Origin: Phycicoccus duodecadis
GTDB lineage: Bacteria > Actinomycetota > Actinomycetes > Actinomycetales > Dermatophilaceae
DNA length: 64,000 nucleotides
Direction: 5' to 3'
Assembly (NCBI RefSeq): GCF_002846495.1
Contig: NZ_PJNE01000001.1
Coordinates: 2,976,001-3,040,000, forward strand
Position 1 is the stretch's first letter, and each line of letters begins with the position of its first letter. The notes beneath the pieces are model-generated. The model made no database searches and was not told the origin of the DNA. It was given only the letters and a program-made list of their open reading frames with translations. Shown here in pieces: positions 1-10,994 of the stretch. The position numbers were made by a program, and so were the translations under genes.

Positions 1-3000
1 TGACGGTGATGGGGCGCAGGCGCGCCGGCGGCTGCGCCTCGCCGCCGAGCACCCGCACGTTGATGCCGGAGGGGGTCGGCATCCCGCGCGAGGAGACCAC
101 GAGGCGGCCCTGCGACGTGGTGGCGTCGGAGGCCGCGCCCAGCACGATGCGCCGGCCCCCCTCGCCGTCGGTGCGCAGGGTGGCGTCGGCCTTCGTCTCC
201 CAGCGGGTCTCGAAGTCGACGTTGTCGAACGTGACCCCCACCGGCAGCCACGCGTGGCAGAACGTCGGGATGTCGATGGTGCGCTCGAGACCGCCGGCCA
301 GGAGGGTGACGGCGCCGTCGGGGCAGCGCAGCAACGGCACCTTGGGGCCGATCTGCACCGGCACCGACACGTACGCGGTGCCGAAGTCCTTCTGGCCGAC
401 CGCGTCCTGGTCGGTGACCTGGAGCATGACGGCCGCCGGGCCCACGTAGCCGTTGCGGGACGTGAGCTGCAGCGTGCGGTTGTCGGTGGCCGTGACCTCG
501 AGGTTCTCCGCCGGCGACGACGACACCGTGCGGGCGGTGGTGACGGACACGACGCGGCCCCGCGGGCTCTTGACGTAGTCGTTCAGCGGCACCGTGAGCG
601 TGGAGTCGGGGTCCATCTCGATCAGGCCGTTCTGCACCACGAAGGGCTGCCCGTTGGCCCCGGTAGGAACGTTGATGACGGCCATGGCCCGGGCGCCGTC
701 CTCGTCCTCGATGACGTAGGGCACGGCGTAGGGATGGTCGAGGACCTTCACCGACACCCGCCGGGTCGACGGGTCGTAGCGGGCGTCGGGCGAGAGCACC
801 TCGACGATCTGCAGCGTGGCCGGGTCGGAGTCGACGTCGGTGTCGTTGGCGAGAGCGTCGACGAGGGTGGCGGTCTCGCCGGGCTTGGGCGCCGCGACGT
901 CGTCGTTGGCCACCGGCGGGTTGACCCAGCCCTTGACGGGACGCACCAGGATGGAGGCCCGCGAGGGGTCGAAGATGCCGTTGCTGATGCCGTAGACGAG
1001 GCGGTGCGGCGTGGTGGTGTCGTCGGGGACCTTGGTCGTGACGGTGCGGTTGTCGTCGACGCGCCACTGGCGCAGGGTGGCGGCGTCGTTGAGCGAGGCA
1101 GTCTCGAGGTCGACCACGTCGCCGCGGGCGATGAGGTCGTTGACCAGCGGTTTGACGGTGACGGTCTTGCCGGGCGCCGCGAGGACCTCGTCGGCCACCG
1201 CCACCGGGGGCTGCGGGTCTCCGGGCTGCACCACGCCGACCCGTACCGAGGCCCGGCTGGTGGCCCCGAAGCGGTCGCGCACCTCGTAGGTGACGACCTC
1301 GGTGCCGGCCGCCAGCGGGAACGACTCGTAGGTGATCGTCGTGGGCCCGATGCGCACGACGCGGCCGAGGGTCAGGTCGACCGCTCCCCCGTCGGCGCCG
1401 ACGACGCCGGTCACGCTGACGCTGTCGCCGTCGGGGTCGACCCCGAACGTCGGCACCGTCATGGTGATGGGGTCGCCGGCGGTGACGGTGGCCGTGAAGC
1501 TGCGGGCCACCGGCGCCTGGTCGATCCGCTGGGCGTTCGGCAGCGGCGTGACCTGCACCCGCACCCGGGCGGTCTGGGCGCGGTCCTTCATCCCCTCGGC
1601 GTAGGCGGCGTACTCGATCGTCACGAAGGTGTCGGCCGTGAGCCCCTTGGCCTCCGGCACGTAGCGGATGACGTTGCCCGAGGCGAACGCCCGCTGCTCG
1701 TCACCCGTGCTGATGACCTTGACGCTGCCGGGGTCGAGCACGAGCGGGATGCCATCGGCCATCGTGTCGTTGTCGAGCACGGGGATCGAGACGGTGTCGC
1801 CCTCGCGCACGGTCGCGCGGTCGTCCTCGAGGAGCGGCAGGGCGGTGTCGTCGGGGCCCTGCTGGAGGACGTCGATCTGCCCGGTCGTGCGCTGGGTGCC
1901 GTCGCTCACGGTGTAGACGACCTGCCCCCGGCGGGCGGCGTCGGTGCCCACCGGCCCCGGCTCACGGGCCTCGAGCCGGATCCACCGGCCCTGGTAGATC
2001 GACGGCTGGAGCCAGCCGTTCTCGCCGGTGGCCTGCACCGAGGCGGTGACCAGCACGTCACCGCGCGGGGAGTAGTCGTTGGCCAGGACGTCGACGAGGG
2101 TGGCCGACTGGTCGTGGAGCGTGGCGGTGTCGGGCACGGCGACGGGTGGGGCGCCCTCGGGCGGAGCCACGAGGTCGACCCGGATGCGGCCGGCCGCCGC
2201 GCCCGCGCCGGTGGTGGCCGAGTATATGAGCTCGTAGGTGCCAGGGGCCGAGCCGGTGACGGTGACCTGGCCGGTGGCGAGGTCGGTGTCGACCTGCAGC
2301 GGACCCACGGGGCGCACCTCGGAGCGCAGCGTCAGCGTGGCGTCGGGCTCGCCGGGGTCGGCACCGGCGATGTCGTTGCCGAGCGGTTCGACCTCGAGCG
2401 GCTTGCCGACCACCCCGCGCACGGCATCCGGCTGGGTCGTGGGGGCGACGAACTTCGAGTCGCCGCTGGGAGAGATCACCAGGGCGTTGACGCTGCCCTT
2501 GGTCGTGCCGCCCCGGCCGTCGGTGACGACGTAGGCGACGGGCTGGCGGCCGGGGTCGACCGGGGCGCTGAGGGTGATGCGGCCCTGGCCGTCGACGACC
2601 CCGCCCTCGACGTCGGCGCGGGCCGCCAGGACGTCGTTCTCGGGGTCGCGCCAGTCGGCCAGCACCGGCACCGACAGCCGCTTGCCCGCGATGACGGGGT
2701 AGGCCCGCTGGGCGGCCCGCGACCCACCGGGGCGCAGCGCCGGCGCGCCGTTGACGTCATCGCCGACGATGCGGACCGAGACCTTGGCGGCGGTCTTGGA
2801 GGTCTTCTTGCCGTTGTTGACCTTGTAGGAGAACTCGAACTGCTCGCCGGCGGTGTTCGCCGGCACCGCGACGTCGATGGCCTGCCCGTCGGCCGAGACC
2901 GTGGCCCGTACCCCCTTCATCGACGGCGCGGTGACGTCGCGCTGGTCGATGGCCAGCACCGACCCCGCGGTGTCGGTGTCGTTGTCAAGCACGTGGAGCT

Positions 3001-4345
3001 TGCTGGTCCGGCCCGGCCGCACGGTCTCGGGGTCGGGCTTGGCCGTGGGCGGCTGCTCCAGCGCGGCCTCGTCGACCAGGTTCTGGTCCTTCTTGGTGTT
3101 CTTGTCGTCCTGGCGGGTGGGCGGGGTGAGGGCATCCCAGTTATCGATCTTCGTGGGCTTGTCCTCGAGGTCCCACACGCCGCCGTTGTCGAGGTCGTTG
3201 AGGACGACGAGCCCACGGTTGACCCGGAAGGCGACGCCGTCGCGGGTCGGCTCCTTGCCGTCGGCCGGCAGCGTGGTGGTGGGCTCGTCACCGACGCGGC
3301 CACAGTTGGCCCCGTAGAAGACGCGCTCCTGCTCGGCCCACGCGGCGTGCACGCAGCCGTCGAGGACCACCGGGCGGGTGACCAGCACGGCCCCGGGGAC
3401 GCGGTTGACCTGCTCGCCGACGACGACCCCGCCGGGTGGCGGCCCGCCGTCGAGCGGCACCTGCACGGCGCGGTCGGCCGACTCGACGACGACGGTGTCG
3501 GCATCCGGCCCGGGCTGCTGCAGCGCCGCGAGGCGGGCGCCGTCGACGGTGACCTGGGCGTCGAAACCGTCGGGCTTCGCGGCGGTGTAGACCCGGTCCT
3601 TCGCGGCGTCGTAGGCCACGAACCGGGTGCCGACGGCGGTGATGTCGGGGGTCTCGGTGCGCAGGGCGGTGCGCGTGACGACCGGCCGTCCGAACCCCGT
3701 GGGGCTCGGGGCCACCGAGGTGACCGAGCCGTCGGCCCCGGAGACGACGTGGACGACGCCGTCGAGCCCGACGGCGAGCGCGCCGTTCCGGCCGACGGTC
3801 GCGACCGGCTTGGCGCCCACGGCGACGCCGGGGAAGTTGTCGGTGCCGGCCTCGGGGTCGACGCGCTGGGCGTAGACCTTGCCGGCGGCGGGGTCGAGCA
3901 TGGCCAGGGTGCCACCGCGCAGGTCGACCGGGCGCGGGACGAACCGGCCCTTGCCGGCCGGGACGGCGGGGATCGTGGCGGCCGGGTCGCCGGCGGTGGA
4001 GGTGCGCACGTCGATGGGGAAGAGCTCACCGGTACCCGTGCCGATGCCCAGGACGACCGCGCCGTCCTGGAGGACGTCGAGGCCGGCGCCGCTGCCCGCG
4101 TCGGTGGCGACCCCGGTGTCGAGCTGGCCGATGGGGACGTTGGCCTTGGCGAACTTCGCCTGCGCGGCCGAGCTGACCCAGACGCCGGCGTCGTTGAGGT
4201 CGGTCTCGTGCACGGTGCTGCCGTCGCTGGCGGCCGCGGCGTACGCGAGGCCGCCGGCCATCAGGGTGACGACGAGGGCAGCCGCCGTGCGCCGGCGCGC
4301 GCGGTTGCGGGCCGCGCGAGCGCGTGCCACTCCGGCCCGTGCCAC
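1..4345 (-). CDS. Giant Ig-like/cadherin-like repeat surface protein (3' end outside window)
   Basis: At least 1448 codons, open past the left edge. The GTG start at 4345 has GGGAGAG a few bases upstream. The N-terminus is Arg-rich and followed by a hydrophobic stretch (ALVVTLMAGGLAYA), so it looks like a signal anchor or type II membrane protein. The body is a series of beta-sandwich modules marked by recurrent motifs such as VLDNDTD, VLANDYS and ALANDTDVD, typical of tandem Ig-like/cadherin-like bacterial surface domains. The region after the anchor may be a propeller-like head; this is a guess. It lies downstream of FHA, kinase and phosphatase genes, an order common in Actinobacteria, so it may be a target or readout of that phospho-signalling set (inference). 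Partner and function are unknown. Confidence 0.8.
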   Translation of the reverse strand, partial: MARAGVARARAARNRARRRTAAALVVTLMAGGLAYAAAASDGSTVHETDLNDAGVWVSSAAQAKFAKANVPIGQLDTGVATDAGSGAGLDVLQDGAVVLGIGTGTGELFPIDVRTSTAGDPAATIPAVPAGKGRFVPRPVDLRGGTLAMLDPAAGKVYAQRVDPEAGTDNFPGVAVGAKPVATVGRNGALAVGLDGVVHVVSGADGSVTSVAPSPTGFGRPVVTRTALRTETPDITAVGTRFVAYDAAKDRVYTAAKPDGFDAQVTVDGARLAALQQPGPDADTVVVESADRAVQVPLDGGPPPGGVVVGEQVNRVPGAVLVTRPVVLDGCVHAAWAEQERVFYGANCGRVGDEPTTTLPADGKEPTRDGVAFRVNRGLVVLNDLDNGGVWDLEDKPTKIDNWDALTPPTRQDDKNTKKDQNLVDEAALEQPPTAKPDPETVRPGRTSKLHVLDNDTDTAGSVLAIDQRDVTAPSMKGVRATVSADGQAIDVAVPANTAGEQFEFSYKVNNGKKTSKTAAKVSVRIVGDDVNGAPALRPGGSRAAQRAYPVIAGKRLSVPVLADWRDPENDVLAARADVEGGVVDGQGRITLSAPVDPGRQPVAYVVTDGRGGTTKGSVNALVISPSGDSKFVAPTTQPDAVRGVVGKPLEVEPLGNDIAGADPGEPDATLTLRSEVRPVGPLQVDTDLATGQVTVTGSAPGTYELIYSATTGAGAAAGRIRVDLVAPPEGAPPVAVPDTATLHDQSATLVDVLANDYSPRGDVLVTASVQATGENGWLQPSIYQGRWIRLEAREPGPVGTDAARRGQVVYTVSDGTQRTTGQIDVLQQGPDDTALPLLEDDRATVREGDTVSIPVLDNDTMADGIPLVLDPGSVKVISTGDEQRAFASGNVIRYVPEAKGLTADTFVTIEYAAYAEGMKDRAQTARVRVQVTPLPNAQRIDQAPVARSFTATVTAGDPITMTVPTFGVDPDGDSVSVTGVVGADGGAVDLTLGRVVRIGPTTITYESFPLAAGTEVVTYEVRDRFGATSRASVRVGVVQPGDPQPPVAVADEVLAAPGKTVTVKPLVNDLIARGDVVDLETASLNDAATLRQWRVDDNRTVTTKVPDDTTTPHRLVYGISNGIFDPSRASILVRPVKGWVNPPVANDDVAAPKPGETATLVDALANDTDVDSDPATLQIVEVLSPDARYDPSTRRVSVKVLDHPYAVPYVIEDEDGARAMAVINVPTGANGQPFVVQNGLIEMDPDSTLTVPLNDYVKSPRGRVVSVTTARTVSSSPAENLEVTATDNRTLQLTSRNGYVGPAAVMLQVTDQDAVGQKDFGTAYVSVPVQIGPKVPLLRCPDGAVTLLAGGLERTIDIPTFCHAWLPVGVTFDNVDFETRWETKADATLRTDGEGGRRIVLGAASDATTSQGRLVVSSRGMPTPSGINVRVLGGEAQPPARLRPITV

Positions 4346-4503
4346 GTTCTCTCCCAACGTCGATGTGCTCCCCGGGTGCTCGCACGGACCCCCATCCACC
4401 GGCACCCCGCGGACAAGGGTAACCGCGCGAGCGCCCCGTTCTCTGCGAGTCGGGAGGGGAGGTCTCCCCGCTGGGCCGGGCCCGTCCGAAGGTCCGCGCG
4501 GCC

Positions 4504-5214
4504 TCAGCCGCGCGGGGCGGCCTCGGGCAGCATCGCCAGGTCGGCCTCGGTCACCATCCGGGTCGAGAGCGCGTGCTCGACCAGGCGCGCCTTGCGGTTG
4601 CTGGCGAGCTTGCCGGGCCCCCCGTGCAGCCCCCGGGTGCCGGCGTCGGCGATCTTCTGGCACACGTTGTCGAGCTTGCGGTTGAACTTCGTGACGGTCC
4701 AGCCGAGCCGGGCGGCGGCGTCGGCCGACGACGGGATCTGGCCGCCCCCCGCGTACGTGGTGCGCAGGAAGCTCTCGCACAGGGCCACGACCAACAGCTT
4801 CTGGTCGGGGGTCATCGACACCCGCCCGACCGTGGTCTGCCCCGCGGAGTCCTCGGGCTCGAGGTCGGCGGCGGTCTCGACCGACACGAACGGGGTGTCC
4901 TCGACCAGGATGTCGAAGTCGTAGGTGGTCGGCCCGGCGGTGAACCAGACGGTGAAGGCCTCCAGCGCCAGCGGGATCCGCGCCCCGGGCGAGAGCCATG
5001 CCTGGAACAGGCCCTTGGTGTCGGCCACCGTGGCCGTCAGCGTGGAGCCGACGTTGGTGAGCCACCACAACCCGTGCTCGTGGTGCACCTGGAGGAAGAC
5101 CCGGTGCAGGTAGGGGTTGTCGTCGATCTCGACGTCGGCCACCCGCCCGATCGTCAGCGGCCGGTCCTCCGGGGCGGCGAACTCCTCGCCGCAGAACTCC
5201 ACCGTCACACCCAT
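4504..5214 (-). CDS. FHA-like domain protein with C-terminal helical/HTH-like region
   Basis: 236 aa, ATG start with a GAGGGGGG ribosome site. Residues about 18-60 read as a divergent FHA fold (LTIGR, DDNPYLHR, LTNVGS). The first Gly-Arg is kept, but the usual S-R-x-H-A phosphothreonine pocket is altered to YLHR. The C-terminal half (about 130-236) looks helical, with a segment resembling a winged helix (AAARLGWTVTKFNRKLDNV). It lies just downstream of the kinase gene and is probably co-transcribed with it. The inferred role is recognition of a phosphoprotein made by the neighbouring kinase. I see no membrane segment or signal peptide. Confidence 0.72.
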   Translation of the reverse strand: MGVTVEFCGEEFAAPEDRPLTIGRVADVEIDDNPYLHRVFLQVHHEHGLWWLTNVGSTLTATVADTKGLFQAWLSPGARIPLALEAFTVWFTAGPTTYDFDILVEDTPFVSVETAADLEPEDSAGQTTVGRVSMTPDQKLLVVALCESFLRTTYAGGGQIPSSADAAARLGWTVTKFNRKLDNVCQKIADAGTRGLHGGPGKLASNRKARLVEHALSTRMVTEADLAMLPEAAPRG

Positions 5215-5233
5215 CGTGCCCCCCTCGTCGTCG

Positions 5234-6684
5234 TCATCCGGCGGCCTCGCAGCGGATCGTCGAGTACGGCGACGGCACCCCCGTGCTGCGCGACACCTTC
5301 ACCTGGGCGCAGACCGTCGTACCGGAGGCGGCCTTGGCCGTGTAGCGCGAGCCGGTCTTCACCGTGATGACCTCGGCCTCGGGGACGGCGGCCTCGGAGG
5401 CCCCCACCCGCAGCTGGAAGAAGTCGCCCTTCTCCGCCCCCACGTAGTTCCACGAGAACGTGACCCCACCCGCGACCGCCCGCGCGTCGATGGCCGGCTG
5501 CTCGGGGTAGTCGACGGCCCGGCTCGGAGCGCCGGTCTGTGAGCGGGTGGGCCGTGCCACCGGCGCCTGGCCCTCGTCGCCGCCGCGGTTCACCGCCCAC
5601 ACGACCACGCCGACGGTGACGGCCACCAGCAGCGCCAGCACGCCGAGCACCACGCCGCCGCTGATGGTGGCGGGGGCGTCCTCGTCGTCCTCGTCCTCGC
5701 CGTGCGCGGGGGCGCCGACCGGTACGGGCGCCGTCGGCACCGACAGGGCACGCACGCTGGTGCGGTCGTGGTCGTCGGCGCCGCGGGCCTGCGGCAGCGC
5801 GCTGACCGCGGTCCGGCCGGTCTCGTCGAGCACCACCACGGCGGTGCTGGGCAGGCGCTGCTCGCGCTCGACCGCCTGCAGCCCACGGGCCAGCTCGAGT
5901 GCGGTCTGCGGGCGGCCGTCGGGGTTCTTGGCCATCGCGTGCGACAGCAGCCGCTCGAGCGAGACGGGCACGTCGGCCCGCCCGGTGGCGGGTACCGGGG
6001 TCGCTCGGATGCGGGGCATCAGGGCGTAGGCGGAGTTGTCGCCCCCGGGCTGCTCGAACGGCGAGCGCCCGACCAGTAGGTGCCACAGGGTGGCCGCCAG
6101 CGAGTACACGTCGCTGCGCGCGTCGCCGTTCGACTGGCCGTACAGCACCTCGGGCGCCGACCACGGCACCGAGACCCCCACGTCCTCGTCGACGTCCTCG
6201 GCGTGCCCGCCACGCCCGGCGATGCCGAAGTCCGTGAGCCCCGGCTGGCCGTACTGGCTCACCAGCACGTTGGCGGGCTTGATGTCGCGGTGGATGATGC
6301 CGGCCCGGTGGGCGGTCTCGACGGCGCTGGCGATCTGGATGCCGCTGCGCAGGACCTCCTCGACCGAGAGCCGCTCGGCCTTGGCCCGCTGCGCGAGGTT
6401 CGGCGGCGGGTAGTACTTCATGACCAGGTAGGCGCCGCCGTCGGCGGTCTGGTCGGACCGGAAGACCTGCACGATGAAGGGGTGGTCGGCGAGCTGGGCC
6501 ATGGTGTTGGCCTCGTCGACGAACTGGCGGCGGATGGCGGCGGTCAGGCCCTGGCGCTTGAGCACCTTGACCGCCACGTTCATCCGCGGCTGCTGCTGCT
6601 CGTAGAGGTAGACGTCGGCGTACCCGCCGGAGCCGAGCGGGCGCACGAACTCCAGGCCGGGGATGTCCGGCGCGGCGGTTCCGC

Positions 6685-6688
<4 letters not shown>
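5234..6688 (-). CDS. Membrane Ser/Thr protein kinase (PknB-type) with extracytoplasmic C-terminal domain
   Basis: 484 aa. The ATG start overlaps the stop of the upstream FHA gene as ATGA. A complete Hanks-type kinase domain is visible: Gly-rich loop [10 protein letters not shown] (18-27), catalytic Lys41 (VAVK), HRDIKPAN with Asp135, DFG at 153-155, and the SAPEVL segment. An acidic linker is followed by one transmembrane helix ([20 protein letters not shown]). The outer tail looks fibronectin-III-like ([19 protein letters not shown]) and ends with a likely Cys pair, in place of PASTA repeats. It sits between two FHA genes and near a PP2C gene, so a kinase/phosphatase/FHA-reader circuit is likely. 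All catalytic residues are present, so it should be active. Confidence 0.93.
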
Positions 6689-8139
<1,451 letters not shown>

Positions 8140-8325
8140 GTGCAGCTCCTCGGGCGACGGGGCGGGGTGGCGAACACGCCACAGGGTAACGGCGACTCGC
8201 GCCCTCGGCCGCCCGGTCGGACCATCGCCGTCGAACGGCCCACCGGCGTCCCGGTCCGGCCGCCGTGGCGGCCGGGTTCGTGCGACGATGAGCCGTTCGT
8301 CGACCATGGCTCAGGAGGTATGTCG

Positions 8326-8883
8326 GTGCAGGTCTCCGTGGCGCTCGTCCCGCCCGAAGGTGTCGTCAACGAGATCGAGGCGATCATCGACGGCACCCCC
8401 GGGGCGCGGGCCCAGCTCGACGTCGTGCCCACCGGCGCGCTGCGGCTGCCGCTCATCGGGCTCGGCAACCTCACGCGGCCCGACGTCGAGGCCCTCTGTG
8501 AGCACCTCGTGGAGCTGGTGGCCGGCATCGGGATGACGCCGCGCATCGGGCTGGCCGGCGCCGTCGCCCTGGAGTCCCCCGACGACCCGACCGTCTCGCT
8601 GGGCATCGTCGGCGACGTCGACGGGATGATCGCGGTCGCCAAGGCGCTGCCCCCGATGGTGAGCGACTTCGGCTTCTACGTCGACCGGCGCCGCTTCGTC
8701 CCGAAGTTCACCGTCGCCCGCGTCACCGCCGGCACGACCTTGCCGGTGCTCCAGGCGCTGGTCGACAAGCTCGAGCGCTACCGCAGCCGCGAGTGGGACC
8801 TCGAGGGCGTGGAGGTCCTCAGCCGGGTGCACCGCGACGACGGCGCCATCTTCGAGCGCGTGCACACCCTGTACACCTCCTGA
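8326..8883 (+). CDS. 2'-5' RNA ligase / 2H phosphoesterase-like protein lacking both catalytic His
   Basis: 185 aa from GTG 8326. This start is preferred over ATG 8320 because AGGAGG (8313-8318) is 7 bases from the GTG but only 1 base from the ATG. Spacing and hydrophobicity match the 2H superfamily (ThpR/LigT), which needs two H-x-T/S motifs. Here the first is LRLPLIGLGNL (H to R, T to P) and the second is FVPKFTVAR (H to K). Ring opening or hydrolysis of cyclic phosphates by the usual mechanism is therefore unlikely, and it may be an RNA or nucleotide binder. It is transcribed divergently from the FHA gene and convergently to the phosphatase gene. Confidence 0.72.
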   Translation: MQVSVALVPPEGVVNEIEAIIDGTPGARAQLDVVPTGALRLPLIGLGNLTRPDVEALCEHLVELVAGIGMTPRIGLAGAVALESPDDPTVSLGIVGDVDGMIAVAKALPPMVSDFGFYVDRRRFVPKFTVARVTAGTTLPVLQALVDKLERYRSREWDLEGVEVLSRVHRDDGAIFERVHTLYTS

Positions 8884-8930
8884 CCCGACCCGACCCGACC
8901 CGACCCGACCCGACCCGACCCGGTGGGTCG
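8881..8930. repeat. CGACC pentanucleotide array with small hairpin at a convergent gene junction
   Basis: Seven perfect tandem copies of CGACC (8886-8920) begin at the stop codon of the 2H-like gene. The last copy forms a short inverted repeat, CGACCC-GGT-GGGTCG (8916-8930). The phosphatase gene ends on the other strand at 8937. There is no T-tract. It could be a bidirectional terminator or a slippage-prone microsatellite. Confidence 0.6.
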
Positions 8931-8936
8931 TGCGGG

Positions 8937-9746
8937 TCACCGCCGGGGCAGCCCCGAGCGCGGGTGGGTGTCCGCGTCGTCGTCCTCGGCGCCGGCGTCG
9001 ACCGACACCACGACCACCGACACGTTGTCGCGCCCACCGGCACGCACCGCGGCCGCCACCAGCTCGTCGGCGGCGCGCTGCGGGTCGGCGTGCTGGCGCG
9101 CGAGCAGCATGATGTCGCGGTCCTCGAGCTCGCCCGACAGCCCGTCACTGCAGATCACGAAACGCTCGCCGGGCGTCGGCGCCAGCATCCACACGTCGAT
9201 CTCCGGTCCCGGGTCGGTGCCCAGCGAGCGCGTGATGACGTTGCGCAGGGGGTGCCCGGCGACCTCCGACGGCTCGAGCAGCCCGGCGTCGAGCAGCTCA
9301 CGGACCTCGGAGTGGTCGCGGGTGACCTGGTGCATCCGGTGGTCGGCGACCCGGTAGACGCGCGAGTCGCCGACGTTGAAGACGACCCAGTGCTCGCGCC
9401 CCCCGGTGTCGACCACGGTGACCCCGGTGGCGGTGGTTCCCATCCCGCGCAGCTCGGGGTGCTCGGCCTGGGCCCGCAGGATGCGGCGGTTGGCCTCGCG
9501 CAGGGCCTCGGCGACGTCCTCGGGCCGGGTGGGCGGGTGGTCCTCGAGCTCGGTGAGCGCCTCGACGACGATCTTCGAGGCGACCTCCCCCGCGGCGTGC
9601 CCGCCCATCCCGTCGGCGACCGCGAACACGCGGGTGCCGGCCAGGATGCTGTCCTCGTTGTGCTCGCGCACCTTGCCCACGTCGGTGGCGGCGGCGGCCC
9701 GCACGAGCATCGAGCTGCCGCGCAGGACGCGCCCGGCGGGGGTCAC
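8937..9746 (-). CDS. PP2C-family Ser/Thr protein phosphatase
   Basis: 269 aa from GTG 9746, which overlaps the upstream stop as GTGA and has GAGGA in front; ATG 9710 is an alternative start. PP2C metal and active-site motifs are all present: DGMGGHAAGE, GMGTTATGV, NVGDSRVYR, SDGLSGEL and GGRDNVSVVV. It is soluble with no transmembrane segment, unlike many actinobacterial PstP proteins, which carry a membrane-anchored sensor tail. It presumably reverses phosphorylation by the nearby membrane kinase and acts on FHA-bound phosphothreonine. It is co-transcribed with the small upstream gene. Confidence 0.9.
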   Translation of the reverse strand: MTPAGRVLRGSSMLVRAAAATDVGKVREHNEDSILAGTRVFAVADGMGGHAAGEVASKIVVEALTELEDHPPTRPEDVAEALREANRRILRAQAEHPELRGMGTTATGVTVVDTGGREHWVVFNVGDSRVYRVADHRMHQVTRDHSEVRELLDAGLLEPSEVAGHPLRNVITRSLGTDPGPEIDVWMLAPTPGERFVICSDGLSGELEDRDIMLLARQHADPQRAADELVAAAVRAGGRDNVSVVVVSVDAGAEDDDADTHPRSGLPRR

Positions 9747-10207
9747 GGGACGTCCTCGACCGTCACCGACTCCAGGACCGCCTGCAGGGCGTCGTAGTCG
9801 TCGTCGAGGCCGGCGCCGCCGACCCGCCCGACGACCAGGAGGTGGGGCGCGCAGCCATCGGCGGCCGGCAGCGGCGTCGCGAGGTGCACCTCGACCACCG
9901 GGGTGCCGTCCTCGTCCCAGGAGACGTTGCGGGCGTGCCACTCCCGGCCGCCGAGGTCGACCACGAACGGGTCCTCCACCTCGCCGCCGCGGGCCGCGGT
10001 GGCGTCGGCCACCACCGTCTCGGTCGTGGTGTCGGGGGCTTCGACCAGCTGGCGCACGACGATCTCGACGGGGCGCTCCTGCGAGCCGGGCCCGCTGAGC
10101 CGCAGCAGGGCGTCGCCGGCGGGGACGGCCGCCCACCCGTCGGGCGCCTCGAGGTGCACGGCCGGCGCCGCGGGGGCGCTCGGGCCCGGATGGGCGAGGA
10201 CGGGCAT
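9743..10207 (-). CDS. Small hypothetical protein upstream of the phosphatase
   Basis: 154 aa, ATG start with GGGGAG upstream. I do not recognise it with certainty. The pattern (HLEAPDGWAAVPAGDALLRL near the start, alternating beta strands, closing helix DYDALQAVLESV) resembles single-domain alpha/beta proteins of the LpqN or DUF1795/PsbP-like kind, but without a lipoprotein signal. It is translationally coupled to the PP2C gene by a GTGA overlap, so a link with that phosphatase or its targets is likely. Confidence 0.6.
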   Translation of the reverse strand: MPVLAHPGPSAPAAPAVHLEAPDGWAAVPAGDALLRLSGPGSQERPVEIVVRQLVEAPDTTTETVVADATAARGGEVEDPFVVDLGGREWHARNVSWDEDGTPVVEVHLATPLPAADGCAPHLLVVGRVGGAGLDDDYDALQAVLESVTVEDVP

Positions 10208-10399
10208 ACGAGGTGCTCCCCTCGGACGACGGTGGACTCCGAGAGCCTAGACCGCGGCGCGGGTCGCGGCGATGGGGAGGACTCCCCGCCGGCCGGACCC
10301 GGCGCGGCCAGTTCCCTCCGAACCCTCGTGCAACCCCCGCCCCCTCTGCCACACTGCCGCGAGCAGCGTCCGCTGCACCCGACCTGGTGGAGAGGCGCC

Positions 10400-10978
10400 A
10401 TGACCGACACCGCAACCACGCTCAGCGGCGACTGGGACTTCGACCCCCAGCACACGCGGATCGGCTTCTCGGCCCGCCACGCGATGATCACGACCGTGCG
10501 TGGCTCGTTCAACGAGGTCGAAGGTCATGTGCACGCCGACCTCGAGGACATGGCGAACTCGCACGTCGAGATCACCCTCAAGGCCGCCAGCGTCGACACC
10601 CGCACACCGCAGCGCGACGAGCACCTGCGCAGCGCCGACTTCTTCGACGTCGAGACCTACCCCGACATCACCTTCGTGAGCAGCCGCGTCGAAGAGGTCG
10701 AGGACAACGCCTACCTCGTCACCGGCGACCTCACCATCAAGGACGTCACCCAGACCCTGTCGATCCCGATCGCCCTCACCGGCGTCGAGAAGGACGCGTT
10801 CGGGGTCATGCGGGCCGGCTTCGAGGGCACCCGCAAGGTGAACCGCCGCGACTACGGGCTGCAGTGGAACATGGCGCTGGACTCCGGCGGGGTCCTGGTC
10901 TCCGAGCGGATCACCCTCGAGTTCGAGATCTCCGCGATCAAGCGCGCCCCCGAGACCGACGCGACCCCGCAGGAGTAG
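10400..10978 (+). CDS. YceI family protein
   Basis: 192 aa. The YceI beta-barrel signature is clear: WDFDPQHTRIGFSARHAM at the start, VEGHVHADL, DEHLRSADFFDVETYPDITF, and LTIKDVTQTLSIPI. The family has a lipocalin-like fold that binds isoprenoid or other amphipathic ligands. There is no signal peptide, so this copy should be cytoplasmic, as in many Actinobacteria. It is a single gene, divergent from the phosphatase operon and convergent with cca. AGAGGCGCC before the ATG is a weak ribosome site. Confidence 0.9.
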   Translation: MTDTATTLSGDWDFDPQHTRIGFSARHAMITTVRGSFNEVEGHVHADLEDMANSHVEITLKAASVDTRTPQRDEHLRSADFFDVETYPDITFVSSRVEEVEDNAYLVTGDLTIKDVTQTLSIPIALTGVEKDAFGVMRAGFEGTRKVNRRDYGLQWNMALDSGGVLVSERITLEFEISAIKRAPETDATPQE

Positions 10979-10994
10979 GTCCGGGCGGCGGCCC

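Noticed and set aside
254..4924. A 1556-codon open frame on the plus strand
   Set aside because: It is the antisense shadow of the Ig-like gene in GC-rich DNA; its composition is low-complexity Gly/Arg/Asp/His and it matches no protein pattern.
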